From Umbelopsis ramanniana AG (Eukaryota > Mucoromycota > Umbelopsidomycetes > Umbelopsidales > Umbelopsidaceae): a stretch of 64,000 nucleotides of DNA. Location of the stretch: contig NW_026252125.1 of NCBI RefSeq assembly GCF_025399195.1, positions 158,968 to 222,967 of the forward strand. The letters are read 5' to 3'. A model generated the notes under the pieces. That model had not been told where the DNA came from. It did not search any database and worked only from the letters and a program-made list of their open reading frames with translations. Numbering within the stretch: position 1 is the first letter of the stretch; each line of letters opens with the position of its first letter. Positions 24,695 to 37,336 of this stretch are shown piece after piece. A program made the translations under genes and the position numbers.

Positions 24695-24820
24695 ATAAAA
24701 CCATTACTAGACAATCAATCGTGAGTAGCATTAACGTGCGGAATTTCAAAACTATGACGAGAACTTATTTTGACCCTCCCGGCCACTTCCACAACACTTT
24801 AACCCATTGTCGAATTCAAC

Positions 24821-25765
24821 ATGCTGCGCTCTATTGTCTCCACACTTCCTCGTACTGCCGCCCGTGTCGCTCTTCGAAATGCACCTACAGCTACCAGACC
24901 ATTGGTTCCTGCCTACAGCTCTTCACTCGCTAAAGCCATGCCTGCTTTCGGATCCGCTATGCGCGCTTACACTTCTTCAGTCGCCCCCGAGATCAAGCGT
25001 GCTTCTGTTCAATGTATGTATCTATTCACTGGGAAATACAATGGGATGTAAATAACTAAAAATTCAATCAGGCCCTGCTCCTCATTTCACTTCCACTGCT
25101 GTTGTTGACGGCGAGTTCAAGGAAATCTCCCTCACTGATTACAAGGGACAATACGTCGTCTTCTTCTGGTATCCCATGGATTTCACTTTCGTTTGCCCGA
25201 CTGAAATCATTGCCTTCTCTGATCGCATTGAGGAATTTAAGCAGTTGAATACAGCTGTCATTGCTGCTTCAACTGACAGCGGTGTGTAACGAAATCTCGT
25301 GACGAGCGTATCACAATTCAATTGTTAATTGTTATTTACTACTACCAGAATTTTCTCACCTTGCATGGGTCAACACTCCTCGCAAGCAAGGTGGACTTGG
25401 TGAAATGAAGATTCCTATCCTTGCCGACAAGACCAAGAAGATTGCTCGCGAATATGGCGTCCTTTTGGAGGATGCTGGTGTAGCCCTCCGTGGTTTGTTC
25501 ATCATTGATCCCAAGGGAGTTGTCAGGTAAGTCCTACCATGAAGTAGTGTATAACCAGCCAGAATGGCTAAACACAGATTCCAACAGACAAATCACTATC
25601 AATGACCTGCCCGTTGGCCGATCTGTCGATGAGACTCTCCGTTTGGTTGAGGCTTTCCAATTTACCGACAAGCATGGTGAGGTTTGCCCTGCTGGATGGC
25701 AAAAGGGAGGAAAGACCATCAAGCCTGATGTTGCCAAGTCCAAGGAATACTTCTCCAGCGCTTAA
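24821..25765 (+). CDS. PRDX3: Mitochondrial typical 2-Cys peroxiredoxin
   Basis: Thiol peroxidase that reduces H2O2 and peroxides using thioredoxin. Exons 24821-25013, 25072-25281, 25349-25526 and 25588-25765 give 252 residues. The first about 55 residues are rich in Arg, Ser and Ala with no acidic residues ([19 protein letters not shown]), a mitochondrial presequence. The peroxidatic Cys lies in [10 protein letters not shown] (family usually [10 protein letters not shown]), the resolving Cys in EVCPAGW. Both GGLG and the C-terminal YF motif (SKEYFSSA) are present, the features linked to sensitivity to over-oxidation. The gene symbol follows the human mitochondrial orthologue. Confidence 0.95.
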
Positions 25766-25923
25766 ACGTTTGGGAGAGAGAATTAGACACTTTTTATAAA
25801 TGAAATGCGTGATGAAACCCGAGAATAAACCACGTGACTTACTGCGACCGGTCCTTTTTTTTTTTTTACGAGATTTTTTTTTTTGGGACATTTGTAGAAT
25901 CTCATTCTCTTTGGTTGCTTGTC

Positions 25924-26186
25924 ATGAACGCTGGAGCTTACGGTACCCCACAGCCACGACAACCTGTCCAGCAAATGGCTTACATTTGTGCCGGTATGTT
26001 ATGGTTTACCAGCTTGCATAACTATTAATCATGGCAGCGCATCTAATTACGTATGCCCGTTTGATCATAGCCTGCGGCAGCGAAAACACAATCAAACCTC
26101 GTGAGCCTATACGATGCCAGGATTGCGGACACAGAATCATGTACAAGAAGAGAACTAGACGTATGGTTCAGTTTGAAGCTCGCTAA
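25924..26186 (+). CDS. RPB12: RNA polymerase I/II/III subunit RPB12 (RPABC4)
   Basis: Smallest shared zinc-binding subunit of the three nuclear RNA polymerases (yeast Rpc10). Exon 1 25924-25993 and exon 2 26071-26186 give 61 residues. The intron splits the first CxxC (ICA-ACG); the second zinc pair is [15 protein letters not shown] and the C-terminus is RRMVQFEAR, all highly conserved. It lies 158 bp past the peroxiredoxin stop; an oligo-T stretch (25857-25883) separates them. AATAAA is at 26359-26364. Confidence 0.95.
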
Positions 26187-26886
26187 TCTCACTGTTTTGG
26201 GAATTTCACGAGTTTGAGGATGATCGACCCATCAACCACCCAACTATGTTCAGTTCGGCCACACTATTATAGCGTTGTTGTGATCGATCTTCGATTGTGT
26301 TATATTTCATGTCCAAACCCCCCGTGGCCCACAACGTTCACATAACCTATTAGCATTCAATAAATCTTTCATGTAACATATGGAATGGCGTGTAATTGAC
26401 TTTGCGACAGAAGTTGGCGCAGTCGTTAAAGTGCGAGCGAGGCGAGTCTTGTGGAAGGCTTTTCACAGCAACTGAAGATTGTTTGACTTGACTTGTCATG
26501 ATGGATGTTCAAAGTAGGGCTCGTAGTGTCCGATGATAATGAAAGTCTCAGCTCTTGCATCATCACTTTGGGGTTCTGAAGCCAGCAGGCAGGCCAAGGA
26601 AATTTGTTATTTTGTTTTCTTTAGGCCAAAACATCACATATAAGCCGACATTGAGTGTAGCCATGGTAAAATTCCACCAAGCTGTAGTCAAGATGAAGCA
26701 GCTATCATTCCTACATCGAAGTACTTTTGATAGAAGCTCTTTGATAGCGATCTCTGTACGCCAGCCAAAATAAAAAAAACCAGCTATTTTGTATATTTTC
26801 AGGCACCGCTATCGACAAGCGCTACAAATGGCTCGGGAAATTGGGGGTCCTGTCTTTTTTTTCCCTTTTTACACATTCATCACATC
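26187..26886. other. RPB12 3' region and GFUS promoter region
   Basis: About 700 bp with no supportable gene. AATAAA at 26359-26364 probably ends RPB12. An open frame at 26555-26773 on the plus strand has no family resemblance. No tRNA, repeat or clear TATA box was found. Confidence 0.4.
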
Positions 26887-28298
<1,412 letters not shown>

Positions 28299-30048
28299 AT
28301 TAAATACATATAAGCCATACCCCATCTGTAGTAAACATAGTCACTACAATTACAGGATGCTGAAAATATAACATCTTTTAAAAAAAATACTGATCCGCTC
28401 AAAGGAGATCCGCCAGACTCGTGAATGATGTCATTTTGAAAGCTTTGCATACCTTCGAAATGGATGTATGTTTATGAGTTGCAGTCCCTGAGCTGTCATA
28501 ACACTTTGAACATAATATGATAAAGCAGGGACGAAGATCAATTGCCGCATATTGTCAATGACAGCCCCTGATGTCCCATAGCCACCAAAATTCAATGGGA
28601 GAATGCGGGATTTTTTGTCGTATTGAAAACTCAGTTGAGCAGCTTTGAATAGTCAGCTAGTACTCCAACCAAGCCTTTGTGAGTGCTTGAACTTGGGCAT
28701 TTGTCGCATACACCTGTTTGATTCACTCTTCGTATACGCTGATTTGTCATGTGTCCTCCGTCTCCACGTCAGTACGGCTCCTCTTGACATTAGGACTTTT
28801 GTCAAAATAGCCGATTGATTTATTTTCATCAATTGGAAACTTTATAGGCCATGTTTCAAGCAGGAGCAGTTAGGATAGAAGTCAACAGATTGATGCACAC
28901 CTCTGGAAGAACGATACCAGCGACTTTCCCTTTAATGATCTACTGCCTCGTAGGCGTTCAAATTTGAATGATAGCCTGGGCCACAAATGCATTACTAACC
29001 TGTTCCGATAGCCAGGTGCGCAAGATGATTTGCAAAATGATGTGATCGAAGCATGTGGACCTAATTATGGATTCATCGATGTCGGTGACGGTAGGAGTTT
29101 ATATGCAAGGGAAAGGCCGGGAAGATGGCTGAAATCTATTTGCTATGGCAGTCATGCTGTTTTCGAGATACAATGTTATCATTATTTATGTTATTTAAAC
29201 AGAACAGGTTTCTATTGACTACAAGCTCACATGACTCACTAGTCGATTGCCTACCGAATGTTCTGGTCGCTTCGTAGCTGGCCATAGCAGCTAGACATGT
29301 GGTGTCAGGTTGCTGTATTATGTGATTTGAGGCTTTTCAGAGTTTTGAAGACAATCCGGTTAATCAAGTTCGTTTCGAAGCATGAACTATGTAGGAGCAC
29401 TGACGAACGCACATGGACTCATTTTACTTAATGTTGAACAAAGAGCATGTAGTAAAAAAGCCTTTCTACTTGCTCATCATGGCGTTGGCAGTCAGACGTT
29501 GCAGCACGCCCCGTTTCCTTTGCTGGCTCACAGCCCGAGCAGAACTTCTTACCGCATCCATGGATCACTAATGATGCATTCTATATAATAAAAGTGTAAT
29601 GTTTTTGAAATCTCTTGATTATTTAAATTGCATAAGCTATGTTTTAAGTTCAAGAGCGCCAAGTTGCTGGTAATGTTCCAGGTTTTCAACTTGAAACTCC
29701 GAATTGACAACTATGAAGTCCGATTTTCGTAACCGGATGTATGGTACTTCCAGATTTGTTTACCATTCCAACGAACAACCTATGCTAATATGATGTATAT
29801 AAAAGTGATATGGAGGTAATTTTGAGCAGAGTATGCGCTCAAGCTGACCATGTACGGGCCAGTTTTCTGGAAATTATGATTGACCAAACAAAGCGACAAA
29901 TTTTTGGTGTTAGACCCTCAAATTGTGGATCGGGAAAGTCCGCTCTGTTCGTTTGAACAATTGACTACCGGAAATCCCATTATCCCGTCTCGCGTACGGT
30001 ATAAAAAGGCCAGCCATTCGTCAAATCTAGTCACATTAAAATCTAAAC
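28299..30048. other. 1.75-kb gene-free gap upstream of the DHA1 transporter
   Basis: The largest non-coding gap in the core part of the window. The only open frames (29030-29218, 29382-29588, 29880-30062) are short, without recognisable motifs, and look like chance. No tRNA or repeat was seen. It probably holds the long upstream control region of the transporter gene. Confidence 0.4.
30000..30007 (+). promoter_or_regulatory. TATA-box candidate of the DHA1 transporter
   Basis: TATAAAAA in the context GTACGGTATAAAAAGGCC lies about 42 bp upstream of the ATG at 30049, implying a very short 5' UTR. Motif and spacing only. Confidence 0.45.
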
Positions 30049-31644
30049 ATGTTAGCTTCTAACCTTTCAGAAGCAGAATCTGCTGCCACAGAAAATACTG
30101 CAGTAGCCTCACATAATGCCCACGACACCGAGTTCCCTAATGGCGTTGACACTACCTTTCCACTTTATACTACGGATACCAATCGCGCTGGATTCACAGA
30201 TGAATACACAGTTGAAACTAGAGATGGATTTAAGCGAAAGACATCAATTGTGAACGAAAAGGTCCAGGAGGATCTTTTGGTTACGTGGCGAATTGATGAC
30301 CCTGAAAATCCTCAAAATTGGTCAAAAGGCTATCGCTTCATACATACTGCCGTTGTGGCTTCCTTGGTGGTCTGCGTTGCATTCGGCTCATCTTGCGTTA
30401 CTGGTGATTTAAGTGGTCCCGCCAACACGTTTAATGTTTCTATGGAAGTCTCCATCCTCCAAACCTCTCTTATGGTCTGCGGGTTTGGTGTTGGCCCTCT
30501 CCTCTGGAGTCCTCTCAGTGAATTGTACGGTCGTCGTCCCATATATACCATTGCATTTGGAGTCTACACCATTTTCAATATACCATGTGCTCTGGCTAAA
30601 AACATTGGTACTATATTGGTGTTTCGGTTCCTCGGTGGTGTTTTTGCATCTGCTCCTTTGACTTTGGCGGGTGGCTCCATTAGCGACATCTTTGCTGCCT
30701 CGGAGCGTGGTAACGCTATTGCATGGTTCGCTGCTGCTCCCTATGGTGGCCCTGTCATTGGTGCTCTCGTATCTGGATTTATTGGTATGGGCGCTGGCTG
30801 GAGATGGATATACTGGGTCAACCTAATGTTCGCTGGTGTCATGTGGATCATGGTATCCTTGTTGCCCGAAACGTATGCCCCCGTTTTACTTGCAAGAAGA
30901 GCTGCTAAACTTCGTAAGGAGACGGGAAACCAGGCTTATGTGACTGAACAAGAACGCTTCCGTGCAAGCTTCATGCAAACAGTCAAGATCACCATGGTTC
31001 GGCCCTTCACCATGCTTATAAGTGAACCCATCCTCGTGCTGATGTCGCTTTACATCGCTTTGATCTATGGTCTTTTATACGCTTTCTTCTTCGCTTACCC
31101 CGTGGTATTTAGCGAATTATACGGTTTCAATGATGGCCAAATTGGTTTGACATTTATTGGTATTCTCATCGGCACTGGCTTTGCTCTGGTTGTCACCCCA
31201 CAACTGGAAAAGCGATACAATGCTTTGGGCCGTGACCCTACCCCTGAGGATCGTCTTCCAGGAATGATGTTTGCAGCTCCCTTTGTGCCTATTTCTCTGT
31301 TCATCTTTGCCTGGACTTCGTACCCATGGGTGCATTGGATAGGACCTACTATCAGTGGTATTCCATTCGGCTTTGGAATGGTCTTGATTTACTACACAGC
31401 GAACAATTACCTCATTGATACCTTCATTACGTACTGTGCCTCCGCACTTGCGGCAAAGACGGTTGTCAGAAGTGGACTTGGCGCAGCTTTCCCATTGTTC
31501 ATTACCCAAATGTATCACCGACTTGGCTTCCAGTGGGCCAGCACACTACTAGCATTTATCAGTTTGGCCATGGTTCCAATTCCTTTTGCCTTTTATCGAT
31601 ACGGAGCTGCCATTCGAGCTAGAAGTAAGACAGCATCTCAATAG
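30049..31644 (+). CDS. MFS transporter, DHA1 (drug:H+ antiporter / polyamine) type
   Basis: Plasma-membrane or vacuolar proton antiporter of the fungal DHA1 family; substrate (drug, polyamine, siderophore or other) cannot be told from sequence. Intronless, 531 residues. A hydrophilic cytoplasmic N-terminus of about 95 residues contains the typical DDPENPQNWSKGYRF entry motif. About twelve hydrophobic spans follow. Motif A between TM2 and TM3 is SPLSELYGRRPIY, and the TM4-TM5 region has APLTLAGGSISDIF and APYGGPVIGALVSGF (antiporter motif C region). The C-terminal half includes PFGFGMVLIYYTANNYLID and ends with a short cytoplasmic tail. The lack of introns is unusual here and, with the large upstream gap, could reflect an acquired or retro-derived copy. 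AATAAA at 31696-31701. Confidence 0.93.
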   Translation: MLASNLSEAESAATENTAVASHNAHDTEFPNGVDTTFPLYTTDTNRAGFTDEYTVETRDGFKRKTSIVNEKVQEDLLVTWRIDDPENPQNWSKGYRFIHTAVVASLVVCVAFGSSCVTGDLSGPANTFNVSMEVSILQTSLMVCGFGVGPLLWSPLSELYGRRPIYTIAFGVYTIFNIPCALAKNIGTILVFRFLGGVFASAPLTLAGGSISDIFAASERGNAIAWFAAAPYGGPVIGALVSGFIGMGAGWRWIYWVNLMFAGVMWIMVSLLPETYAPVLLARRAAKLRKETGNQAYVTEQERFRASFMQTVKITMVRPFTMLISEPILVLMSLYIALIYGLLYAFFFAYPVVFSELYGFNDGQIGLTFIGILIGTGFALVVTPQLEKRYNALGRDPTPEDRLPGMMFAAPFVPISLFIFAWTSYPWVHWIGPTISGIPFGFGMVLIYYTANNYLIDTFITYCASALAAKTVVRSGLGAAFPLFITQMYHRLGFQWASTLLAFISLAMVPIPFAFYRYGAAIRARSKTASQ

Positions 31645-31695
31645 TCTAGAAGTGAATGTAATTTGTAAACGTGTGCTACTCCCGCACAAAGTGTT

Positions 31696-31701
31696 AATAA
31701 A
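31696..31701 (+). terminator. Poly(A) signal AATAAA
   Basis: Canonical hexamer 52 bp past the DHA1 transporter stop codon. Confidence 0.4.
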
Positions 31702-31922
31702 AAACAATAATACCACAGCTGGTGTGAAAAAAAAAATTAAGGCAGGCAGGTACTCAAAAAACGTATGGCCTGATGGATCAGGTACCATTGTTTCCCAAAA
31801 CACAATATTGGCCAACATGTCTTTCCGTCATCACAACTCTTGTACAAAGATTGATTGTTTAAACTGGCACAATGGCCGTCATAAGTTTATTACAAACAAA
31901 AATGGAAAGTCCATCAATGCGT

Positions 31923-32849
31923 TTAATCGAAGAGACCGAAGCCCATATCTTCCTCAGACTCCTCCTCATCCTCAACAGCAGCGGGAGCGGACTCCTCAGC
32001 AGCGGCAGCGGCGGCAACGGGGGCAGCGGAAGCAAACTCCTCGGGGTTCTCAATGCGGTGCTTGAGGTCCTCGGCTTGGGGAATGCAGTAGTCAGAGTTG
32101 ACGGAGATAGCCAAGAGGTTTCTGTAACCGTTGGCGATCAAGTGGGGAACGGCAGCAAGGGTGGGGTAACCAGTGGCCAAAGAGATGGAAGCAACTTGGC
32201 TGACAGCAGCAATGAAGTTGGCGAGCAAAGTCTCCTCCTCAACGTCAAGGACGGAAGCGGGGAAGCAGGTACCCTCATCGTAGATTTGGATAACAGTCAT
32301 ACCGTAGGTGAAGGGAGAGATGTTCAACATGTTAAGCAAAGCAGCTTCGGAGGCACCGACCTTGGCGTTCTTGGCGATAAGGTTGACGTTGGAGACAATT
32401 TCAATGGTACCACGGGCAATCTTGGTTGGGATACCAAGAGCCTGGAAGAAAGAGGTCTTACCGGGTTCCATACCAGTGTTACCGGCAGGGACTTCGACAT
32501 CAACGGGAGCGATGGCACCAGCACGAGCAGGAGCAGCAACACGGTTGGAGAGAATCTTCTCACGGATATCCTTGAGGTCACAGTTGGTGAAGATGAAACC
32601 GATGTTACCCTTGACGAAAGGAAGAAGACGTTCGTATTCGGGGCTCTCAGTCATGTAGGTCTTGAGGGCACGACGAACCATGGTGTTCTTACCCATCAAG
32701 ACAACAGCTTCGCCACGGAGGGATTGACGAATCTGATGCATCTGGTTGGAACCGACATTGTCAACATTGACAATGAAGATGGACTTGTTCTCCTCAAGAA
32801 GAGACTTGAGCTTGGAGAAATAGGCTTCTTTGGCTTCACGCTTCGACAT
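31923..32849 (-). CDS. RPP0: 60S acidic ribosomal protein P0 (uL10)
   Basis: Stalk-base protein of the large ribosomal subunit, binding rRNA and the P1/P2 dimers. Uninterrupted coding exon of 308 residues from ATG 32849 ([18 protein letters not shown]). Conserved blocks include [20 protein letters not shown] and the C-terminal tail [13 protein letters not shown] shared with P1/P2, recognised by elongation factors. The tail is preceded by an Ala-rich hinge. Strongly biased codon use, as expected for a highly expressed gene, produces long antisense open frames (up to 370 codons), which are shadows. A 5' UTR intron is possible but not provable here. Confidence 0.97.
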   Translation of the reverse strand: MSKREAKEAYFSKLKSLLEENKSIFIVNVDNVGSNQMHQIRQSLRGEAVVLMGKNTMVRRALKTYMTESPEYERLLPFVKGNIGFIFTNCDLKDIREKILSNRVAAPARAGAIAPVDVEVPAGNTGMEPGKTSFFQALGIPTKIARGTIEIVSNVNLIAKNAKVGASEAALLNMLNISPFTYGMTVIQIYDEGTCFPASVLDVEEETLLANFIAAVSQVASISLATGYPTLAAVPHLIANGYRNLLAISVNSDYCIPQAEDLKHRIENPEEFASAAPVAAAAAAEESAPAAVEDEEESEEDMGFGLFD

Positions 32850-32910
32850 GATAATATCTGTTCGAGGACTTTTAATGAGCCTGTATTCAAATGGATTAGC
32901 ATGATGGGTG

Positions 32911-32932
32911 GGATGGATGGATGGATGGATGG
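32911..32932. repeat. (GGAT)n microsatellite
   Basis: Five tandem GGAT units plus GG, in the probable 5' UTR or promoter of the P0 gene. Confidence 0.85.
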
Positions 32933-33112
32933 TACGATCAAATTACCTTTCGGAAAAGAGGATATTTCCTTGGTTGGCAACTGACAGTTCCCTTTTCTTT
33001 TTTTTTTTTGGGCCGTATTTGTGACTGCGTTTGTGAGCCGACCTTGGGCTTTGACCATTCATTTTTATCTTCATCAAACCCTTTGTTTGCTGTTGTCCGT
33101 CGTCGTTTTCCA

Positions 33113-33415
33113 ATGACTGCTACTCCCTCTATATGGATGTCTACTCCCTCCAAGCTTGACAAAATCTTTGGAAAGCTCAATATCACGGCGTTTCGAGTTC
33201 CCTTCGTCCACCGCAAAGTCAAAGTGTACTGGGACCCTCCTCGCCTGGCAGAACCCAATTTGTCTCACCGCTCATTACACCGTCCACCGCCGCCTGTGCC
33301 TAACCCAAACTTTCATTGTGTGGCCTGCGACTGTACTTTCCACTCCACACGAGATATGGCTTCACATCAATGTCCACCTTACTATCACATCGAAAAATCT
33401 TTACAACGGTGTTGA
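33113..33415 (+). CDS. Small C2H2-like putative zinc-binding protein
   Basis: An intronless 100-residue frame starting at ATG 33113 (MTATPSIWMSTPSKLDKIF). The middle is basic and Pro-rich. The C-terminus has CVACDCTFHSTRDMASHQC followed by PPYYH: a CxxC pair and later His/Cys ligands spaced like a C2H2/C2HC finger (C-x2-C-x11-H-x4-H, with an extra Cys). I do not recognise a family. Divergent from P0 (263 bp between ATGs) and 178 bp from the convergent mL59 gene. Protein-like composition and motif support it, but expression is unproven; a longer frame starting at 32921 crosses the P0 promoter and is less likely. Confidence 0.5.
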   Translation: MTATPSIWMSTPSKLDKIFGKLNITAFRVPFVHRKVKVYWDPPRLAEPNLSHRSLHRPPPPVPNPNFHCVACDCTFHSTRDMASHQCPPYYHIEKSLQRC

Positions 33416-33592
33416 AAATACTCCTCGGTTGTTTGCATCGTACCGCATGGTCGGATCGTCGCTACCAAACAAGTCTAAAATAAAAAGCATGTATCTATTT
33501 TTTTCTTTATCAATTGAAAACAAAAAGGTTGTATAGGGTAATTGTACAGAAGGGGGGTTGTAAGCTTCCTCTATTAGAGATGCGTACAGTTT

Positions 33593-34104
33593 CTAGAATG
33601 GCATGTTGGACTTGCCCTTGGAAGATTCTTTCAGCTTTTCCTGTTGAAAAAGTGAAAAAACAGTAAATAAAAATATGCTCATCACCGAACATCGCCATGC
33701 AACTTTTCTCCTTTGTTTACCTCTCTCCAATTCTTGATAGTTTCGTTCATCTTTTCCATGTTTTGACGGATAGAAGCTTCCCGCTCGGCGCGCTTACGCT
33801 CATGCTTCTCAAGCTTATTGGGTCGAGCTCTAAGTACCTTGTTAGCTGACTTCTCTGGGAGTCCTAAGGCGACTGTATCCTCGCCCATCAATTCAGCAAC
33901 TTTACGCAAGTCGCTTTGAACTCGTAGGGACAGTCGTGGCTTTCTCCAGTGTGATTTGCCGGTGGACTCATTCTTGACAAATTGGGGTTTGACATCGGCT
34001 TCGGTGATAGGTTTTCGGCTAATGCGAAGTAACTGATTTACAGGTATTCTAGAGAACACTGCCTTGTAGAACCGTTGGTTGGCTTGAACAGAAGCAGACG
34101 ACAT
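33593..34104 (-). CDS. MRPL25: Mitochondrial large ribosomal subunit protein mL59 (MRPL25)
   Basis: Fungal mitoribosome protein. Exon 1 34104-33721 and exon 2 33640-33593 give 143 residues. The order is N-terminal helix (RFYKAVFSRIPVNQLLRISR), a block KPQFVKNESTGKSHWRKPRL, then LSLRVQSDLRKVAELMG (the family W..P.YSLR..sDL pattern), GLPEKS, and a highly basic coiled C-terminus ending KSNMPF. These fit yeast Mrpl25/mL59 in layout and length. Weak global conservation of this family limits certainty. Confidence 0.72.
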
Positions 34105-34406
34105 GGCTAGGGATTCACAAAGTTCCTGTCAATATTTTTTTTTGGCCATTTTGTTTACTGAGTGGTCACGTGAAAATTGTAACTGGGTATCCTCACCTCG
34201 TTCGACATTGCACGACCGCTGAAATAGCGTCAATTAAGCAGTGCAGCATGTTGAGCAAAATAAGAATGGATAATACATGGTTTCAAGTAGTTGATATATT
34301 TACAAAAGACACAGTATAGTACAAGTGCTTATATGGCTTCAAAAGTCTGGATCTACAGTATCTCTTCAAAGACTAGTTAAGCTGCACTTATATCACTTTT
34401 ACAAAT
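34105..34406. other. Gap between mL59 and the AAAP transporter
   Basis: About 300 bp including the mL59 upstream region (with a short oligo-T run at 34134-34142) and the 3' UTR of the transporter. No gene seen. Confidence 0.4.
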
Positions 34407-37011
34407 CTACGATCCATACACATTGATTCCTTCTCCTAGAAGCACAAAATCGTATATAATCGTAAATACAACAGCCAAGGTAATCAATGTGAATGCCAAT
34501 ATAGCAAGCAGGAATGATTTAACGCTGCCTAAAGCAGGAAAAGCTTGAAATCTTCCTTTGAACTGTCCATCCCTGAAAAAAGAAACAGAATTGGTATGCG
34601 ATGCAGATCCCGATACAAATGTGGCCGTTCGCACGCTCAAAGGGCTATATGGATCGACGGTTACAATTGCCAAAGACTGCGTAGGGCTCACGGAACCCGA
34701 GTGTCGTGATCGGATATGACTGGAAGTGTAACCTGTCTCAATCGACAAAGTCACAGACGGTCCACGACTGCGCGGCTGTGGAATATACTCTTCATGGATA
34801 CTTCCTCCTTGCTTTTCCTTGTGGTCTAAAGTTACCGTATTGGAAGAATGAAAGAGGGTTTCATGTTTGTCACTTTCTTGGGACATCAAGTCTTTTGACA
34901 CTATCTTGGTTGGTTCATTTGAGCTGTTGGCATAGGGTATATTAGGTGGGATCGTCAATAAGTTTCCTTCGACATTGTTACTGGTATAAGGAAGTGAATG
35001 ATGATCTGAGTGGTTTGTGTCAGTCAAGATGATATCGGGAATGATGGGATGTTGTGTGGAGATATCTTTGGCTTTTTGATCCAACGAAAACGCGGGGACA
35101 TCCAAGTCGGCTGGCTGCTCCATTTTCGAATGATTCGTGACGTGAGACATGTGAGTAGATGGTATTCTCTGTATGGATATTGACCGATTTTCCTCGGGGT
35201 TGTACATGACAAAAGTATCATGATCCGCTGCAGAGTCATGCTGAGGAGGATCTTCAATTTTCGCTTCGTATCTTTTAGAAATGAAATACAACGCAAATGG
35301 CAGTACGAAATTAACCGTCTGCGATGTATAAATTAGCTATTTTTGCATTTTAAACTAGCTTTCTTCAAATTGAAGTGCTTACCGATTGTAGGAACAGACT
35401 TGTCCAGTTCAAGAACATATTTAGCCAATCACTGGTTTGAAGTAAACTGTACGGAAGATCGTTTTAATAAAGATGTTGTATACGTTACTTGCCTTTTGAC
35501 TAAAGTTGATTAACTTACATTACAATGAACCATGGAGCGCCACTGGCCAGGAAATGCGCCAAGTACTTGTTACAGACCCGGCCTCTCAATAGGTTTGAGC
35601 GAATGACAATTGTGAAAACTGGGACTGATGTGACAAGTGCCACTAACGGAAACATGTACACGGCTACTTTGGAAGCAATTGAACCTATAAATGCTGTTCA
35701 GTCATCTGGTAGCTGCATCCATTTCGTCTGCTGATTTAATATTACCATCTGTCCTCAAGAAGTCTAATATATTGCTTGATCCATTCATAGAATAGCTCAT
35801 AGCCCCTGTGATACCTAGTCGATTGTCATTAGCACGAAATTCGTTGTGACAGGGCATATTTTGCACGTCCATCAACTTACCAATCAAGATGTAAAAGAAG
35901 CATGAAATGCCGAGGGACAACCAAATGCAAGTATGTATAGATACGTCCCGTCGAACATCGTTAATCCAGGATGGAATCTTAGATTGGAAATCATTATTAG
36001 TGCTTGGCATTGAAGTTCCAAAAGCTAACCATTCAACTTACGGTTGTGATAAATGCATAGTTAAGCAGGACCGTGCCAACCACTTGGCTAGAATTATTAG
36101 AAGCGGCAGGCACCATGGATGGATCCAAGCCGTGTATGCTAAAGGATATTACCCATTCTATTAGGATACCAATCAAGAGAATGAATGATCCAATCTGTAC
36201 TTTAACATTCTCCACCAAATTGAAGAATCCAAGCGGTACAACAAGGACGGCTGTAGCCAAAAGGCCGAAGGTGAAAAAAAAATACGATCCGCTTGGAAAT
36301 GGAGAGTTGTTGGCTGTTTGCTCGGTGACACAAATCCAACCCGCGGGAGAGAAACCCACACCGCATGTCCGTTTGAATAATGCGATGAACATATCGTCCA
36401 ACGTCTGTTATGAAAAAAGTTAAAAACCAAATTTTTGACCTCACTGATTCAAAGCAATCTGGATAGTAACCTGCACTGATATGACTATACTTGCAATATT
36501 GACAGATTGCAAGGCCAGGTATAATAGCACTTGCAGTGCCATGTGGTAATTCTTCCCCAAATAGAGTTGAGCAATCGTAGTGAACTCTACCTTGGCCTGC
36601 AATGAATAAGTAAAAGATATATGTGGTAACTAGTGTGGGTATTTCAATTTACCTGGAACTTCTCATTTCCTCTAATATTGCTCATTGCCTCGCATATGAA
36701 CAACGCCGAGCAACCGGATAGGAAAGCCATTAACATGAAAACTATAGTTGGTAGCACCCATCCAGACTAAATGAAAAGAGTGCATATTTTCAGCATTAGC
36801 AACCATTCTTTGCTGGAATGTCAAAATGCCCAAAATGTCACCTGTTGGAACATTAGCGAAATGGTGGTCAGACCAGGACCCTTTGAAACGTTTTATTAGA
36901 ATAGTCATTGCGTCTGAACTATTCATAGCAGCCTTTACTTACTGTGATAGAGGAGACGAGCAGTGCGGTGCTGCCCAGGAGACCGATACCTGGAGTTGCG
37001 TTGTGCACCAT
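34407..37011 (-). CDS. Amino-acid/auxin permease family (AAAP) transporter
   Basis: Multi-span transporter related to vacuolar AVT/SLC38-type carriers. Start chosen at ATG 37011 (MVHNATPGIGLLGSTALLVS), which leads straight into TM1; the open frame continues upstream to 37158 but adds an odd hydrophobic lead. Exons splice to SSIT-GPGLTTISLMFQQ-SGWVLPTIVFML, then SGCSALFICEAMSNIRGNE, LQSVNIASIV, DDMFIALFKRTCGVG, FGLLATAVLVVPLGFFNLVE and WINDVRRDVSIHTCIWLSLG. The tail after the later spans is unusual: about 230 polar residues with Ser/His/Asp-rich repeats (from the KRYEAKIEDPPQHD block near 35280) and then a final span (FLLAILAFTLITLAVVFTII) near the C-terminus. About eight introns. The GPGLTTIS motif and topology fix the superfamily; the substrate is unknown. 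Confidence 0.78.
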
Positions 37012-37336
37012 GGAGGAAAAGTAGTGAATGAGGGCAAAAGCAGTAAATTTCGCTAAATAGGGTATATAAATATAAAAAAACGGGTGGCGAATTTTGGTTG
37101 CTTTCGGAAAAGGTACAATTTTCATTCTCAGCCAGATGCGTCCTCCTTGAATGCCCAAAAATAACCATGCCGATGAGCCTTTGCTGTCTTCCTATTCGTA
37201 ATCAAAAATAGGACGTGCAGCTCATTAATTATGGGTTTCTGCTATGGAAGAAAGGGCTTCGGCCAAAATCGTCCTAAACTGGCGGGCGTTGCTACTTTCA
37301 ATCTCTAAGTTGAGCTCTTATGGAATGGACGGGTAT
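37012..37336. other. Gap between the AAAP transporter 5' end and TONSL 3' end
   Basis: About 325 bp. Includes the probable promoter and 5' UTR of the transporter; an in-frame upstream extension to 37158 is possible. No other gene seen. Confidence 0.35.

Noticed and set aside
26398..26470. Possible tRNA-like segment with GC-rich stems
   Set aside because: No complete cloverleaf, no B-box GTTCGANNC and no acceptor stem could be drawn.
32911..32932. Possible CRISPR-like or minisatellite array at the (GGAT)n tract
   Set aside because: A simple tetranucleotide microsatellite with no spacers.
31872..32984. 370-codon plus-strand open frame over the P0 gene
   Set aside because: It is antisense to a strongly codon-biased ribosomal gene; composition (Gly/Asp/Val/Ser repeats) is what antisense of such genes gives, and no family resemblance is present.
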